Part shown: in pieces, positions 18,404-27,171 of the stretch
Layout of the letters: the number at the start of each line of letters is the position of its first letter
How positions within the stretch are numbered: the first letter of the stretch is position 1
Assembly: GCA_963775335.1 (NCBI GenBank)
Contig: CAVZIJ010000002.1
Span: 496,001 to 560,000 of the forward strand
Origin: CAVQCX01 sp963775335
GTDB taxonomy: Bacteria > Pseudomonadota > Gammaproteobacteria > Chromatiales > Chromatiaceae
Direction: 5' to 3'
DNA length: 64,000 bases
Notes under the pieces: model-generated
What the model was told of the DNA's origin: nothing
What the model saw: the letters and a program-made list of their open reading frames with translations, nothing else
Databases searched by the model: none
Program-made: the position numbers and the translations under genes

Positions 18404-19225
18404 ATGAGCGAGATCGAATCCATCATTGGCGAGGCCTTCGAGCGCCGCGCCGAGATCACGCCGCGCACCGTCGAGACCCGCGTTCGCGACGCGGTCGCCG
18501 AGGCGATCCAGCGCCTCGACCGAGGCGAGCTGCGGGTGGCGGAGAAGCGCGACGGGGCCTGGGCGCTGAACGAATGGGTCAAGAAGGCGGTACTGCTGTC
18601 ATTCCGAATCAATGACAACTGGTTCATCAAGGGCGGCTTCACCAACTATTGGGACAAGGTCGAGCCCAAATACGCCGACTACAACTCGCGCTCCTTCCGC
18701 GACGAAGGGGTGCGCATCGTGCCGCCGGCCACGGTGCGCAAGGGCGCTTATATCGCCCCCTCCTGTGTGCTCATGCCCTCCTACGTCAACATCGGCGCCT
18801 ACGTGGACTCCGGGACCATGGTGGACACCTGGGCGACGGTCGGCTCCTGCGCCCAGGTCGGCAAGAACGTGCATCTCTCCGGAGGTGTGGGCATCGGCGG
18901 CGTGCTCGAGCCCCTGCAGGCCGCGCCCACCATCATCGAGGACAATTGCTTCATCGGCGCGCGCTCGGAGATCGTCGAGGGCGTGATCGTCGAGGAGGGC
19001 TCCGTAATCTCCATGGGCGTCTACATCGGCCAGTCCACCAAGATCTACCACCGCGAGACGGGTGAGGTCAGCTACGGGCGCGTCCCCAAGGGTAGCGTGG
19101 TGGTCTCCGGCAACCTTCCCTCCAAGGACGGCAAGTACAGCCTCTACTGTGCCGTGATCGTCAAGCAGGTCGACGAGAAGACGCGCTCGAAGGTGGGGAT
19201 CAATGAGCTGCTGAGGGATATCTGA
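18404..19225 (+). CDS. dapD: Tetrahydrodipicolinate N-succinyltransferase
   Basis: Transfers succinyl from succinyl-CoA to tetrahydrodipicolinate in lysine/DAP synthesis. 273 aa (E. coli 274) from ATG 18404 with CTGGAG upstream. Left-handed beta-helix hexapeptide repeats are visible from about residue 105 (AYIAPSCVLMPSYVNIGAYV, TIIEDNCFIGARSEIVEGV). N-terminal helical part includes RFRINDNWFIKGG-like SFRINDNWFIKGG. Operonic with dapC. Confidence 0.97.
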   Translation: MSEIESIIGEAFERRAEITPRTVETRVRDAVAEAIQRLDRGELRVAEKRDGAWALNEWVKKAVLLSFRINDNWFIKGGFTNYWDKVEPKYADYNSRSFRDEGVRIVPPATVRKGAYIAPSCVLMPSYVNIGAYVDSGTMVDTWATVGSCAQVGKNVHLSGGVGIGGVLEPLQAAPTIIEDNCFIGARSEIVEGVIVEEGSVISMGVYIGQSTKIYHRETGEVSYGRVPKGSVVVSGNLPSKDGKYSLYCAVIVKQVDEKTRSKVGINELLRDI

Positions 19226-19237
19226 CGGACGACGATT

Positions 19238-19319
19238 GTAGGAGCGATCTCCAGCTCGCGACAGCCCAACTCCCCGGAATGGCGGCCCCGACGGTCGCGA
19301 CCTGGAGATCGCTCCCACC
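19238..19319. repeat. Paired REP-like element, copy 2
   Basis: Two inverted units, left GTAGGAGCGATCTCCAGC beginning 19238 and right part ending GGAGATCGCTCCCACC near 19319, separated by about 35 bp. Same layout as copies 1 and 3. Lies in the dapD-yffB gap. Confidence 0.75.
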
Positions 19320-19388
19320 CCGCACCGGGTCAGCCCGTCGACCACGGGAGACCGCCACCCAAGCCAGCCCGCAGCGACGCTATCCACC

Positions 19389-19736
19389 ATGGTCAGGATC
19401 TATGGCATCCGCAACTGCGACACTATGAAGAAGGCCCGCCTGTGGCTGGACGAGCATCGTGTCGCTTACGAGTTTCACGACTACAAGCACGCGGGCCTCG
19501 ACCGGGCGGTGCTGCGCACCTGGGTCGCGGAGCTCGGCTGGGAGGCACTGCTCAACCGCAGAGGCACCACCTGGCGCAAGCTGGCCGAGGAACGGCGGGC
19601 CCGGATCGACGAGGCCGGCGCCATCGAGCTTATGCTGGAAATGCCCTCGATCATCCGCCGGCCGGTGCTCGATCTGGGCGACCGACGCCTGGTCGGCTTC
19701 GACGAGGCGCAGTACGCCGCTCAGCTCGGCGTCTGA
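19389..19736 (+). CDS. yffB: Spx/ArsC-family protein, YffB-like
   Basis: 115 aa thioredoxin-fold protein of the ArsC/Spx family. The N-terminal YGIRNCDTMKKARLWL with a single active-site cysteine (Cys10, no second Cys of a CxxC) and the PSIIRRPVLD segment near residue 84 are typical of YffB. In E. coli yffB is next to dapE, so its position behind dapCD fits. The physiological role is unsettled; a glutathione-dependent reductase activity has been suggested for the family. Residue pattern makes true arsenate reductase less likely. Confidence 0.88.
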   Translation: MVRIYGIRNCDTMKKARLWLDEHRVAYEFHDYKHAGLDRAVLRTWVAELGWEALLNRRGTTWRKLAEERRARIDEAGAIELMLEMPSIIRRPVLDLGDRRLVGFDEAQYAAQLGV

Positions 19737-19763
19737 ACGGCCGCGCAAGCCAGGACCATCCCC

Positions 19764-21542
19764 GTGAGCGCCCTCGCCCCGAGCCGGCGGCGACGTCCCG
19801 GTGCCCTATCTCGCTGCCGCATGCTGATCCCGGTCTGCGCGCTCAGCCTTCTGGGCACCTCGCTCGCCGTCCCCGCGGAGGTCAACACCCCACCGCCGGC
19901 GACTATCGCCGCCCATGACCCCTCCGACGCGGCCTTGGCCGCCGCCTTCGAGCGCATCAACGGCGTGCGCCGTGCGGCCGGACTTCGCGCCTTCACCTGG
20001 TCGGCACAGCTGGCCCGTGCGGCCCAGGCCCACGCCAAATACCTCGCCCAACAGATACCCCGACCGGGAGAACCGATCGAGCTGGACGCCCACAGCGAGG
20101 ACCCTCGAGCACCGGGCTTCACGGGCAAGACACCCGCGGACCGAGCGGTCGCGGCCGGCTACCCTCACCGCAGGGTCGACGAGAACCTCAGTCTGGGGCG
20201 GGCGAGTCCCGCGGCGGCCGTCGACGGACTGATGACCGCGATCTATCACCGCCTGTCGTTGCTGGACGGCACCATGGACGAGCTCGGCATCGCGCGATCG
20301 GGCACGATCTACGTGCTGCTCGACGGGCGCTCCGACTATCGCGCCCTGTGCAACGGGGGCCTCCCGGCGGCGCGCTACCAGCCGTCCGCCCATTGCCTGG
20401 ACCGTCGCGTCCCGGCCCGCTACCTGGAGGCGCTCTGCGGCCCGCTCCCGGCGGCGGCCCGGTACGAGCCCCCGTATCGGTTCAGCTGTCCCGGCGGCGC
20501 CCGCCTGGATCAGGCCTACATGGAGCGCTTCTGTGCCGCGCCCCCCACCGGGGCCCCGCTGACGGGACCCGGCACCTACACCGAGCCTTGCGCGCCCGGG
20601 GTCCGGATCGCAGCGGACTGGTGGCGCGCCTTCTGCGCCGACCCGCCGGCCGAGGCCCGATACCGGGGCGGCGACGGCTACTACAGCCTGTGCGACGGCA
20701 AACGCAAGGTCGACGGCAACTGGCTCAAGGCCTATTGCGCCGGCTTGCCCCGAACCGCCGATTACGCTTACAGCGGCGACTATGTAAAGGTCTGCAAAAA
20801 GCCCGTACGCATTTACGCCGAGTGGATCCGACGACTGGACGAAAACCGCCGCCACGACGAGCCCCGCGAGCTGATCTGGCCGCCCGACGGGGCTCGGGAC
20901 CTCCCGCCCGCCTTCTATGACGAGTATCCGGATCCACTCCCGGACCTCGATGCCTCCGGCAATCCTTTATCGGTGCAATTCAATCCGGATCAGGCCCGGT
21001 CGGTCGAGATCCTGGACGCGCATCTGTGGCTGCGCGGCGAGCGGGGCCGGGACCGGGAGATCCCCCTGCGCCGGCTCAGCGCCCAGACCGATCCCAACCA
21101 CCGGCTGGGCCCCCTCGAGTTTGCGTTCTTCCCGCTGGAGCACCTGGGATGGGACCGCCGCTACCAGGCTCAGGTGGAAGCTCGGGTTGATGGCAAGGCC
21201 GAGACCCTGCGCTGGGACTTCACCACGCGCGACCCGGGGCTGCCGGTGCTCACCCCCGGGGCCGCGGGGCTGCCTTTGCAGATCCCCGCGGACGGCCGGC
21301 TTCTGCTGTTCCTGCCACCCACCACCGAGGCGCCGCGCCCCCTGGCGAATTATCGCTACCGGGCACCCCCGACCGCCCGGGTGCACGTAACGGCGCTGGA
21401 TTACAACAGCGTCGAGCTTCGTGTCTCGGGCGTGGACTGCCGGGGGATTGTCATCGAGCCGGCCAATGGCCGCTCCATCACGCTGCAGCCCCGGAGATGC
21501 CCCAGGTCTGCCACCAGCGGCCGGGGCAAAGAAGGCCCTTGA
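19764..21542 (+). CDS. Secreted CAP/SCP-domain protein with tandem cysteine-pair repeats
   Basis: 592 aa from GTG 19764. N-terminal signal peptide (MLIPVCALSLLGTSLAVPA, residues ~20-38; a start at Met20 is also possible). A CAP domain spans about residues 55-185 (FERINGVRRAAGLRAFTW, RVDENLSLG, DELGIARSG). From Cys196 to Cys344 come tandem units with cysteines at 196, 211, 225, 242, 257, 276, 291, 310, 325, 344, settling into C-x14-C-x18 spacing, with YLEALC / WWRAFC / WLKAYC before every second Cys. The last ~200 residues look beta-rich. CAP proteins are secreted with varied roles; this architecture I do not recognise. Confidence 0.8.
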   Translation: MSALAPSRRRRPGALSRCRMLIPVCALSLLGTSLAVPAEVNTPPPATIAAHDPSDAALAAAFERINGVRRAAGLRAFTWSAQLARAAQAHAKYLAQQIPRPGEPIELDAHSEDPRAPGFTGKTPADRAVAAGYPHRRVDENLSLGRASPAAAVDGLMTAIYHRLSLLDGTMDELGIARSGTIYVLLDGRSDYRALCNGGLPAARYQPSAHCLDRRVPARYLEALCGPLPAAARYEPPYRFSCPGGARLDQAYMERFCAAPPTGAPLTGPGTYTEPCAPGVRIAADWWRAFCADPPAEARYRGGDGYYSLCDGKRKVDGNWLKAYCAGLPRTADYAYSGDYVKVCKKPVRIYAEWIRRLDENRRHDEPRELIWPPDGARDLPPAFYDEYPDPLPDLDASGNPLSVQFNPDQARSVEILDAHLWLRGERGRDREIPLRRLSAQTDPNHRLGPLEFAFFPLEHLGWDRRYQAQVEARVDGKAETLRWDFTTRDPGLPVLTPGAAGLPLQIPADGRLLLFLPPTTEAPRPLANYRYRAPPTARVHVTALDYNSVELRVSGVDCRGIVIEPANGRSITLQPRRCPRSATSGRGKEGP

Positions 21543-21781
21543 GCCTCAGCTCGCCCCGTTGCTGACGGCCTTGCGCCTGATCGCCACCCTATGTGAGATG
21601 ATCGGTGCCGCTGTGGTGGGGAACTACTCGCCGGTGTCCGGGGGTCGGGCAGCTCGCCCGGTGCTCGCCTGGCTGGATCATCCCAAGCATCCCTGCGAGC
21701 CGGCTACGGCCGTTTGCATCAAGACCCTCACCAATATCGCGATTCTCGATCCCCAGCGGGACTCTTAAGAGAGGTTTCCAG

Positions 21782-22639
21782 TTGGCCACTGCAGATTACA
21801 GTTTCTTTCTTCGTGGGAGACCACACGGCGTGTTGCTCATCCACGGGCTGAACGGGACTCCGGCCGAGATGAAGTTTGTCGGACGGGGCTTGGCCGCTGC
21901 AGGGTTTACCGTTTATGGCATGCAGCTTGCCGGGCACTGTGGCAGTGCCACCGATCTGCGTAAAACCGGCTGGCAGGACTGGTGCGCCAGCGTCGAGCAG
22001 GCCCATGACCGGCTTCGCCTCGATTGTCAGGTGATCTTTGCCGGCGGCCTGTCGATGGGCGCCCTGCTGGCCCTCTATCTGGCGGCGCGCCGCCCTGCCC
22101 AGGTGGCGGGTGTCGCGCTCTATTCGACCACCCTGTGGCATGATGGCTGGAGCGTCCCCTTTCTACACCGCCTGTTGCCCCTGGCAGCCTATCTGCCGGG
22201 CATGTCCCGTTTCAGCGCCTCGGAACGCCCACCCTATGGCATCAAGGATCAGCGCATGCGCCAGATGATCGTCGCCCAGATGATGAAGGGTGACAGCGGT
22301 GGCTCCCGCCTCCCGGGCATCCCCTTTCCCAGCCTGTGGGAGATGCAGGGCCTGACTCGCTGGGTCAAACAGGCGCTGCCGCACATCCGGACCCCGGCGC
22401 TGATCCTGCACGCCATCGAGGACGACATCTCTAGCCTACACAATGCCCAATATCTAGAGCGGCATCTAGGCGGACCGGTCGTGACCCGTTATCTGGACGA
22501 TTGCTACCATATGATCACGGTGGATCAGCAACGGGCCGAGGTGATCGCCTATTCGCTGGAATTTTTTGCCGCTCAGGCGGCGACAACCCCCCAGAATCCA
22601 ATCTCTCCCACCCGACCTAGCGAGAATTTCACCCCATGA
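21782..22639 (+). CDS. Alpha/beta hydrolase (carboxylesterase/thioesterase-like)
   Basis: 285 aa from TTG 21782, chosen because AGAGG lies seven bases upstream; an open frame reaches 21605 but is not protein-like. Oxyanion loop LLIHGLNGTP, nucleophile elbow GGLSMGALL (Ser near residue 94), acid in LHAIEDDISS and His in DDCYHMITVD complete a classic triad, resembling Est30-type carboxylesterases. The stop overlaps the ACP start (ATGA), so it is coupled to an ACP and a ketosynthase, pointing to a thioesterase or acyl-transfer job on an ACP-bound chain (inference). Confidence 0.87.
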   Translation: MATADYSFFLRGRPHGVLLIHGLNGTPAEMKFVGRGLAAAGFTVYGMQLAGHCGSATDLRKTGWQDWCASVEQAHDRLRLDCQVIFAGGLSMGALLALYLAARRPAQVAGVALYSTTLWHDGWSVPFLHRLLPLAAYLPGMSRFSASERPPYGIKDQRMRQMIVAQMMKGDSGGSRLPGIPFPSLWEMQGLTRWVKQALPHIRTPALILHAIEDDISSLHNAQYLERHLGGPVVTRYLDDCYHMITVDQQRAEVIAYSLEFFAAQAATTPQNPISPTRPSENFTP

Positions 22640-22911
22640 GCGCAGATCCGGCGAACCCAGATCGAGTCTACGACGAGGTCGTCAAGGCCCTCACCCAGAC
22701 CCTTATGGTCGATCCGGCCCGGATCACCCCATCAGCCCGCCTGCAGGAGGACCTCGATGCCACCTCCCTGGACTTCGTCACCATCGCTATGGACATGGAG
22801 CAAAAATACGGCAAGGAAATCTTTGAAGACGCAGCCAAACAGTTCACAACGGTCGCCGATCTGGTCGAATACGTCCGCGAGCGCATCTCGGGGCTCGGAA
22901 TCACCTTGTGA
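22636..22911 (+). CDS. Acyl carrier protein
   Basis: 91 aa four-helix carrier. The phosphopantetheine site is the Ser in DLDATSLDFVTI (usual form DSL), residue ~49. Stand-alone, distinct from the fatty-acid acpP context (no fabD/G/F). Overlaps the hydrolase upstream (ATGA) and the ketosynthase downstream (GTGA), so the three proteins are likely made in fixed ratio. Needs a phosphopantetheinyl transferase from elsewhere. Confidence 0.92.
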   Translation: MSADPANPDRVYDEVVKALTQTLMVDPARITPSARLQEDLDATSLDFVTIAMDMEQKYGKEIFEDAAKQFTTVADLVEYVRERISGLGITL

Positions 22912-24275
22912 AGCACCGCGTTGTCATCACCGGGCTAGGAGTCGTTTCGCCGATTGGTACCACGGAAAGCCATTTCTGGGCCCATTGCCTGGCCGACCGG
23001 GGCGCCGTCGCACCCATCCCCGCGGCCTGGAGAGGCTATAGCCATTATAAATCCGGGCTGTGGGCACCGCTGCCCCCGCTGGACTACGGCCCCCTGAATC
23101 TCACCCTGGCCGAGCGCAGCCAGCGCGACCCTTCGGCCTATCTGGGTCTGTTGGCCGCTACCGAGGCGGTAGCGGATGCCGGCCTGACGCGCGAGCTGGT
23201 CAGCGCTAAAAATAACAGCTTTCGGCTGCCTCAGGTGGCGCCTGCACGCGCCGCGGTTTTTATCGGCACGGGCGTAGGCGGTATCCACACCTTTGCCTCC
23301 CTCCAGGCCCATCACCTGCTGAGGCGGCCACGCGAGGCCCTGGAACGGCTGGGTCAGCATTGTGATAACACCGGCCGCCAGGACCTGCAGGCGCTGGCCG
23401 CCGGCCTGCGGATGCCGCCCCAATTTAACCCCTTTGCCGTCTCCATGGTGATGCCCAATGCCCTGTCGGCCACCATCGGCATGAAATTCTCCCTGACCGG
23501 ACCCAACTGGACCCTCAGTGGGGCCTGCGCCGCCGGCACCCAGGCGATCGGCCAGGCCTTCGAGGCGATCCGCAACGGCCGGGTCGATCTGGCCCTGAGC
23601 GGGGGCGTGGAATACGTGGGTGACGAATTTGGCGGCGTGTTCCGGGCCTTCGACGCGAGCGGCGTGCTGGTGCGCGATGGGGGCGATCCAGAGCACGCCA
23701 ACCGCCCCTTCGATACAGGCCACTCCGGGATGTTGCTGGCCGAAGGCGGGGCCGGAGTCCTGGTGCTGGAGGATCTGAAACGGGCCCGCGAGCGCGGGGC
23801 AAGGATCTATGCCGAGATCGCCGGTTACAGCGAAACCTTCGATGCCTATAGCCTGATGATCATCGAGCCCAGCGGCCAGGCTATCCTCCGCGCTATCGAC
23901 CAGGCCCTGGCGATGGCGGGGCTGGCACCTGCCGACATCCACTACCTCAACGCCCACGGCACCGGCACCCGGCTGAACGACGAAATCGAGGCGCGCCTGA
24001 TCGCCCAGGTGTTTGGCCCGCGGGTCTTGATCAACTCGACCAAATCCCTGATTGGACACACCATTGGCGCTAGCGGAGCCATCGAGGCGGCGGTATGCGC
24101 CTTGAGCCTGCGCGACCAGACCACCCATCCTTGCCATAATCTGAGCGAGCCGCTGGCGGACCTCAATTTCGCCCGTACCACCGCCCCGCAGCGGCTGCGC
24201 ACCGCCCTGTCGCAATCGTTCGCCTTTGGCGGCCACAATGCGGTGCTGGTCCTGCGAGCCTGGGAAGAGACTTAA
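22908..24275 (+). CDS. Beta-ketoacyl-ACP synthase (FabF-like) of a small ACP cluster
   Basis: 455 aa thiolase-fold condensing enzyme, longer than FabF (~413). GTG 22908 overlaps the ACP stop. Active-site Cys in SGACAAGTQA (about residue 205), first His in NAHGTGTRLND and second His in KSLIGHTIGASGAIEA, so the Cys-His-His set for decarboxylating condensation is intact. Extra sequence sits in the N-terminal half (about residues 35-130). With only a hydrolase and ACP beside it, the product is unknown; not housekeeping fatty-acid synthesis by context. Confidence 0.9.
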   Translation: MKHRVVITGLGVVSPIGTTESHFWAHCLADRGAVAPIPAAWRGYSHYKSGLWAPLPPLDYGPLNLTLAERSQRDPSAYLGLLAATEAVADAGLTRELVSAKNNSFRLPQVAPARAAVFIGTGVGGIHTFASLQAHHLLRRPREALERLGQHCDNTGRQDLQALAAGLRMPPQFNPFAVSMVMPNALSATIGMKFSLTGPNWTLSGACAAGTQAIGQAFEAIRNGRVDLALSGGVEYVGDEFGGVFRAFDASGVLVRDGGDPEHANRPFDTGHSGMLLAEGGAGVLVLEDLKRARERGARIYAEIAGYSETFDAYSLMIIEPSGQAILRAIDQALAMAGLAPADIHYLNAHGTGTRLNDEIEARLIAQVFGPRVLINSTKSLIGHTIGASGAIEAAVCALSLRDQTTHPCHNLSEPLADLNFARTTAPQRLRTALSQSFAFGGHNAVLVLRAWEET

Positions 24276-24691
24276 GAATATCGGCCTCGTGCGCTCTGGG
24301 GGCCGGCTATGACGACCTCGCGGTCCTCCGCAAGGCCGGCAGCGATTTCTAACCAGCACTCGTGCAGGAGAACCTGTCGTGTTCCTGGCTCAATGTGCTG
24401 AAACGGCCAGTTCCAAGGAGGATTTTTTGCGCCATCCCCCCGCGGGTCTTTCTTGATCGACCGCTCACGCAGCATCACTGTCCAGGAACGGAGCCTTTGC
24501 TTTTTCCCTTTCCGCCCTCGGGAAACCAAGGGGGCACCATTTAGCCGACTCGGGTCAATAGGAAATTGGCCTCTGTTGTCTTTGAAATCCAGCCTTTCAA
24601 AGACACTTCTCTTGCGAGCAATCACTCGCTGTTAGCGGCCAGATTCGGCGGATAAATGGCGAAGGACCCGGCCAGGTCAACCCTTTCACTT

Positions 24692-24722
24692 CCCGGATTC
24701 CGCTTCGCTCCATTGGGGCTAC
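24692..24722. repeat. 31-bp intergenic repeat, copy 1
   Basis: CCCGGATTCCGCTTCGCTCC followed by ATTGGGGCTAC; the other copy is at 38855-38885. Arms CCCGGAT / ATCCGGG can pair in the second copy. Short elements of this shape are common between genes in proteobacteria. Confidence 0.6.
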
Positions 24723-24787
24723 AGAAATGGCACCGGCGCATTGCGTGGGTCCGGTTAGCGCCTCGTGTCAACCCGACTTTCATCCTG

Positions 24788-24893
24788 GAAACGGCAGTTG
24801 ACCGCTTCGAGCAGCGATCAAGTAGTTGATTCGATCATGGCTCCAGACGAGCCTGATGGCCCCGCGGCGGATGATGGCCGCTACGACCACCAG
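24788..24893. repeat. 106-bp dispersed repeat, copy A
   Basis: Matches 47720-47825 in the same orientation over 106 bp with 11 substitutions and no gap by hand alignment (about 90%). The first 36 bases are identical. Neither copy is in a recognised gene. Confidence 0.85.
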
Positions 24894-24941
24894 GGCACGC
24901 TCCCTCGGGGCCGTTCGGCTGCCGGTTCCACGCTCGCCGAC

Positions 24942-25355
24942 TCAAGGAGGGCGCAGTCCAGCCTCCTTTCGCAGGACACCGACCCAGTCACCGATCGTCG
25001 ACCCGTCGTAGGCAGGCCCGGCGGGAAGATGGCCCCAGACCGGCAGCGGCCAGCAGGCATCCCCGGGTCTGCGCCCCACCAGATGGAGGTGCAGCTGGGG
25101 CACCAGGTTGCCGATGGCCGCGAAGTTGACCTTCGGCCAGTCCAGATAGTGCTTGATGAATCGGGATACCGCGTAGGCCTCCGCCAAAATCTCGGCCACT
25201 GACGGTGGGGCCAGATCCAGCAGATCCGTCGCATCGACTTCCGGCACCAGGACGAGCCAGGGCACCGCGGCATTGCGATTGAGCAGCAGATGACACAGCT
25301 CGAATCGCCCCAGCACGTGGCAGTCCTCACGCAGCCGCTCGTGGATCTCGAACAT
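24942..25355 (-). CDS. HIT-domain protein (nucleotide hydrolase-like)
   Basis: 137 aa histidine-triad protein. The triad region reads PQLHLHLVGRR: the catalytic middle histidines are present while the first position of the His-x-His-x-His pattern is Gln, a form common in this bacterial subfamily. The following WPLPVWG segment is also typical. Likely hydrolyses a nucleotide phosphoester or phosphoramidate; substrate unknown. Lies 115 bp downstream of bufC on the same strand and may be read through from the buf operon. Confidence 0.88.
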   Translation of the reverse strand: MFEIHERLREDCHVLGRFELCHLLLNRNAAVPWLVLVPEVDATDLLDLAPPSVAEILAEAYAVSRFIKHYLDWPKVNFAAIGNLVPQLHLHLVGRRPGDACWPLPVWGHLPAGPAYDGSTIGDWVGVLRKEAGLRPP

Positions 25356-25469
25356 GGTCGCGGTCCTCTGGAGTCCCTGAGCGCCGCCCAGCGCAGCGCG
25401 CGGGAGACAACGCGCCCCGCAACCGAGTCCAGCCTGTCGGGGGCGGCCTCTCGCGGGGCTCCAGGGCTA

Positions 25470-26243
25470 TCAACCGAGGGCGGTGATCAGGCCGGCCGAG
25501 AGCCAGCCTTTGAGCAGACTTGCGGCACGCACGGCAACCTGGTCGCCCGAGACCCATTTCAGAAGGGTCTCGCAGAGCCCGGCGAAGGGGGCGCCTCCGG
25601 CGATCGCTTCCAGCGCCGCGGCCTCGTCGCCGGGCAGGGAGCGGAAGCGCGTGGTCAGCTGCTGGCGCCAGATCAGGACGCGCACGACCTCGGGCAGGGG
25701 CTGCGCCGGCGGCATCGGTATCCCGTCCTTGAAGGCGCGCCATCGGACCTGGGTGTTCCAGCGGCAATCCATCCAACGCACCGAGGCGTGCAGGCGAGCC
25801 CGCAGGGCCGGCCAGGCGGCCGGCTCCACCGCTGCGGCATCGCTCTCGCGCGCGACCGGATCATCGGCGGCGTCGAACGCGCCGGCCAGGGCCCACTCGA
25901 AGCCCGCCAGCTCGGCCAGGTCTGCCTGGTCCGAATAAGGTGGCACGGTCAGGAACGCGCTCAGGTGCCGGCCGAGCCAGCGCAGCGAGAAGGCCGTCGA
26001 GGGGTGAGCCCGGACATAGGCGCGGCCCAGCTCGCCGAAGGCATCGTCTCCCATCAGGGCCCGTAGGGCCTCGAAGTCGCTCCCGAGGGCGTCGACCAGC
26101 CGGGCCTCATAGGCGTTGCGGTAGATCGCGAGCCGAAGGTCCGCACCCAGTCGCTCGTCGTCAACCACCAGATCGGTGATCCGTGGATCGCCCGCGAACA
26201 GGTGGGACTTGAACGCAGCCTGCAGCCCGCTCAGGGAAGACAT
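25470..26243 (-). CDS. bufC: DUF2063 protein, bufferin partner BufC
   Basis: 257 aa from ATG 26243. N-terminal DUF2063 fold: LQAAFKSHLFAG, then LAIYRNAYEARLVDALGSDFEALRALMGDDAF and RAYVRAHPS, family hallmarks. In bufferin and methanobactin-type systems this protein pairs with the DUF692 enzyme and recognises the precursor leader. The C-terminal part carries WRAFKDG and LLKWV segments. Overlaps bufB by 13 bp, so translation is coupled. Confidence 0.88.
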   Translation of the reverse strand: MSSLSGLQAAFKSHLFAGDPRITDLVVDDERLGADLRLAIYRNAYEARLVDALGSDFEALRALMGDDAFGELGRAYVRAHPSTAFSLRWLGRHLSAFLTVPPYSDQADLAELAGFEWALAGAFDAADDPVARESDAAAVEPAAWPALRARLHASVRWMDCRWNTQVRWRAFKDGIPMPPAQPLPEVVRVLIWRQQLTTRFRSLPGDEAAALEAIAGGAPFAGLCETLLKWVSGDQVAVRAASLLKGWLSAGLITALG

Positions 26244-27109
26244 GCGCGCACCCTCTGCTGGGGCTCGCCGATGGCCCGGACCTGCGCGAGCTCGCCGAGC
26301 AGCTCGTCGAACGGGGGGAAGTTGTCGTCGCGCTCGATCATGGCAGACACCGGCCCGAAACGCCTGACTGCCTCGCCATAGAGATCCCAGACAGCGGGGG
26401 CCACAGGCTGGTCGTGGGTGTCGATGAGGTAGTCGCCGTAGTCGCTGTGCCCGGCCAGATGAATCTGCCAGACCCGCTCGGACGGCATCGTATCCAGGTA
26501 GTCGAGGGGATCGAAACCGTGATTCACGGCGCTGACGTAGATGTTGTTCACATCGAGCAGCATCAGGCAGTCGGCCTCCTCGGCCACCGCCCGATAGAAC
26601 TCCCACTCGCTCATCTCGGACTGTGTGTAGGTCAAGTAGCTCGAAACGTTCTCGAGCAGGATGCGCCGGCCCAGAAGATCCTGAACCTCGCTCACGCGCT
26701 GCGCCACGTGGCCCACCACCTCTGCGGTATAGGGTAAAGGCAGCAGGTCGTGCACCTGGTGGCCACCCTGGCCAGTCCAACACAGATGGTCCGAGATCCA
26801 TTCGGGCTCGACCCGCCGTATCAGCGCCTTGAGCTGGCGCAGATAATCCCGATCGAGGCCGTCGGTACCCCCGATGGACAGGGACACCCCGTGCATGACC
26901 ATCGGATAGTGCTCGCGAATGCGATCCAGATAGTCCAGCGGCTTACCGCCAGCGACCATGTAGTTCTCGGAGATGATCTCGAGCCAGTCCACCGCCGGGC
27001 GCTCGGCCAAGATCGCTTCGTAATAGGTCGGCCGCAGCCCCAGACCGAAGCCCAGATACGGCCTCTCGTCCGGACGGGGACACCCGACTGCCATGGCGTG
27101 CTCACGCAT
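26231..27109 (-). CDS. bufB: DUF692 multinuclear iron oxidase, BufB
   Basis: 292 aa TIM-barrel enzyme of the MNIO (DUF692) family, which modifies cysteines of ribosomal peptides; in bufferins it makes Cys-derived heterocycles that bind copper. Motifs: GFGLGLRPTYYEAIL, DWLEIISENYM, MHGVSLSIGG, ISDHLCWTG, LLENVSSYL, LLLDVNNIYVSAVNHGFDP and IHLAGHS, which supply the His/Asp/Glu iron ligands. ATG 27109 is preferred over TTG 27112; AGCAGG lies upstream. Sits 62 bp after the precursor gene. Confidence 0.92.
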   Translation of the reverse strand: MREHAMAVGCPRPDERPYLGFGLGLRPTYYEAILAERPAVDWLEIISENYMVAGGKPLDYLDRIREHYPMVMHGVSLSIGGTDGLDRDYLRQLKALIRRVEPEWISDHLCWTGQGGHQVHDLLPLPYTAEVVGHVAQRVSEVQDLLGRRILLENVSSYLTYTQSEMSEWEFYRAVAEEADCLMLLDVNNIYVSAVNHGFDPLDYLDTMPSERVWQIHLAGHSDYGDYLIDTHDQPVAPAVWDLYGEAVRRFGPVSAMIERDDNFPPFDELLGELAQVRAIGEPQQRVRACLP

Positions 27110-27171
27110 CAAACCTGCTCCCCGTCAACACCGAAGACCGGGGGTGGCACGGCGCCACCCCCGACTGGACC

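Larger units (their letters stand above)
24276..24941. other. Long intergenic region without a supported gene
   Basis: About 670 bp of lower-GC sequence after the ketosynthase. A 117-codon minus-strand frame (24272-24625) is open but has no recognisable domain or good start and I do not call it. The region holds a 31-bp repeat (24692-24722) and copy A of the 106-bp element (24788-24893). Confidence 0.6.

Noticed and set aside
24272..24625. 117-codon minus-strand frame after the ketosynthase
   Set aside because: No recognisable motif, no clear ribosome site, and it overlaps the end of the ketosynthase gene; left as intergenic.
24788..24893. 106-bp repeat as a protein-coding fragment
   Set aside because: Short frames exist on both strands (for example one beginning MAPDEPDG) but the two copies differ at many codon positions without favouring silent sites and no known family is recognisable.
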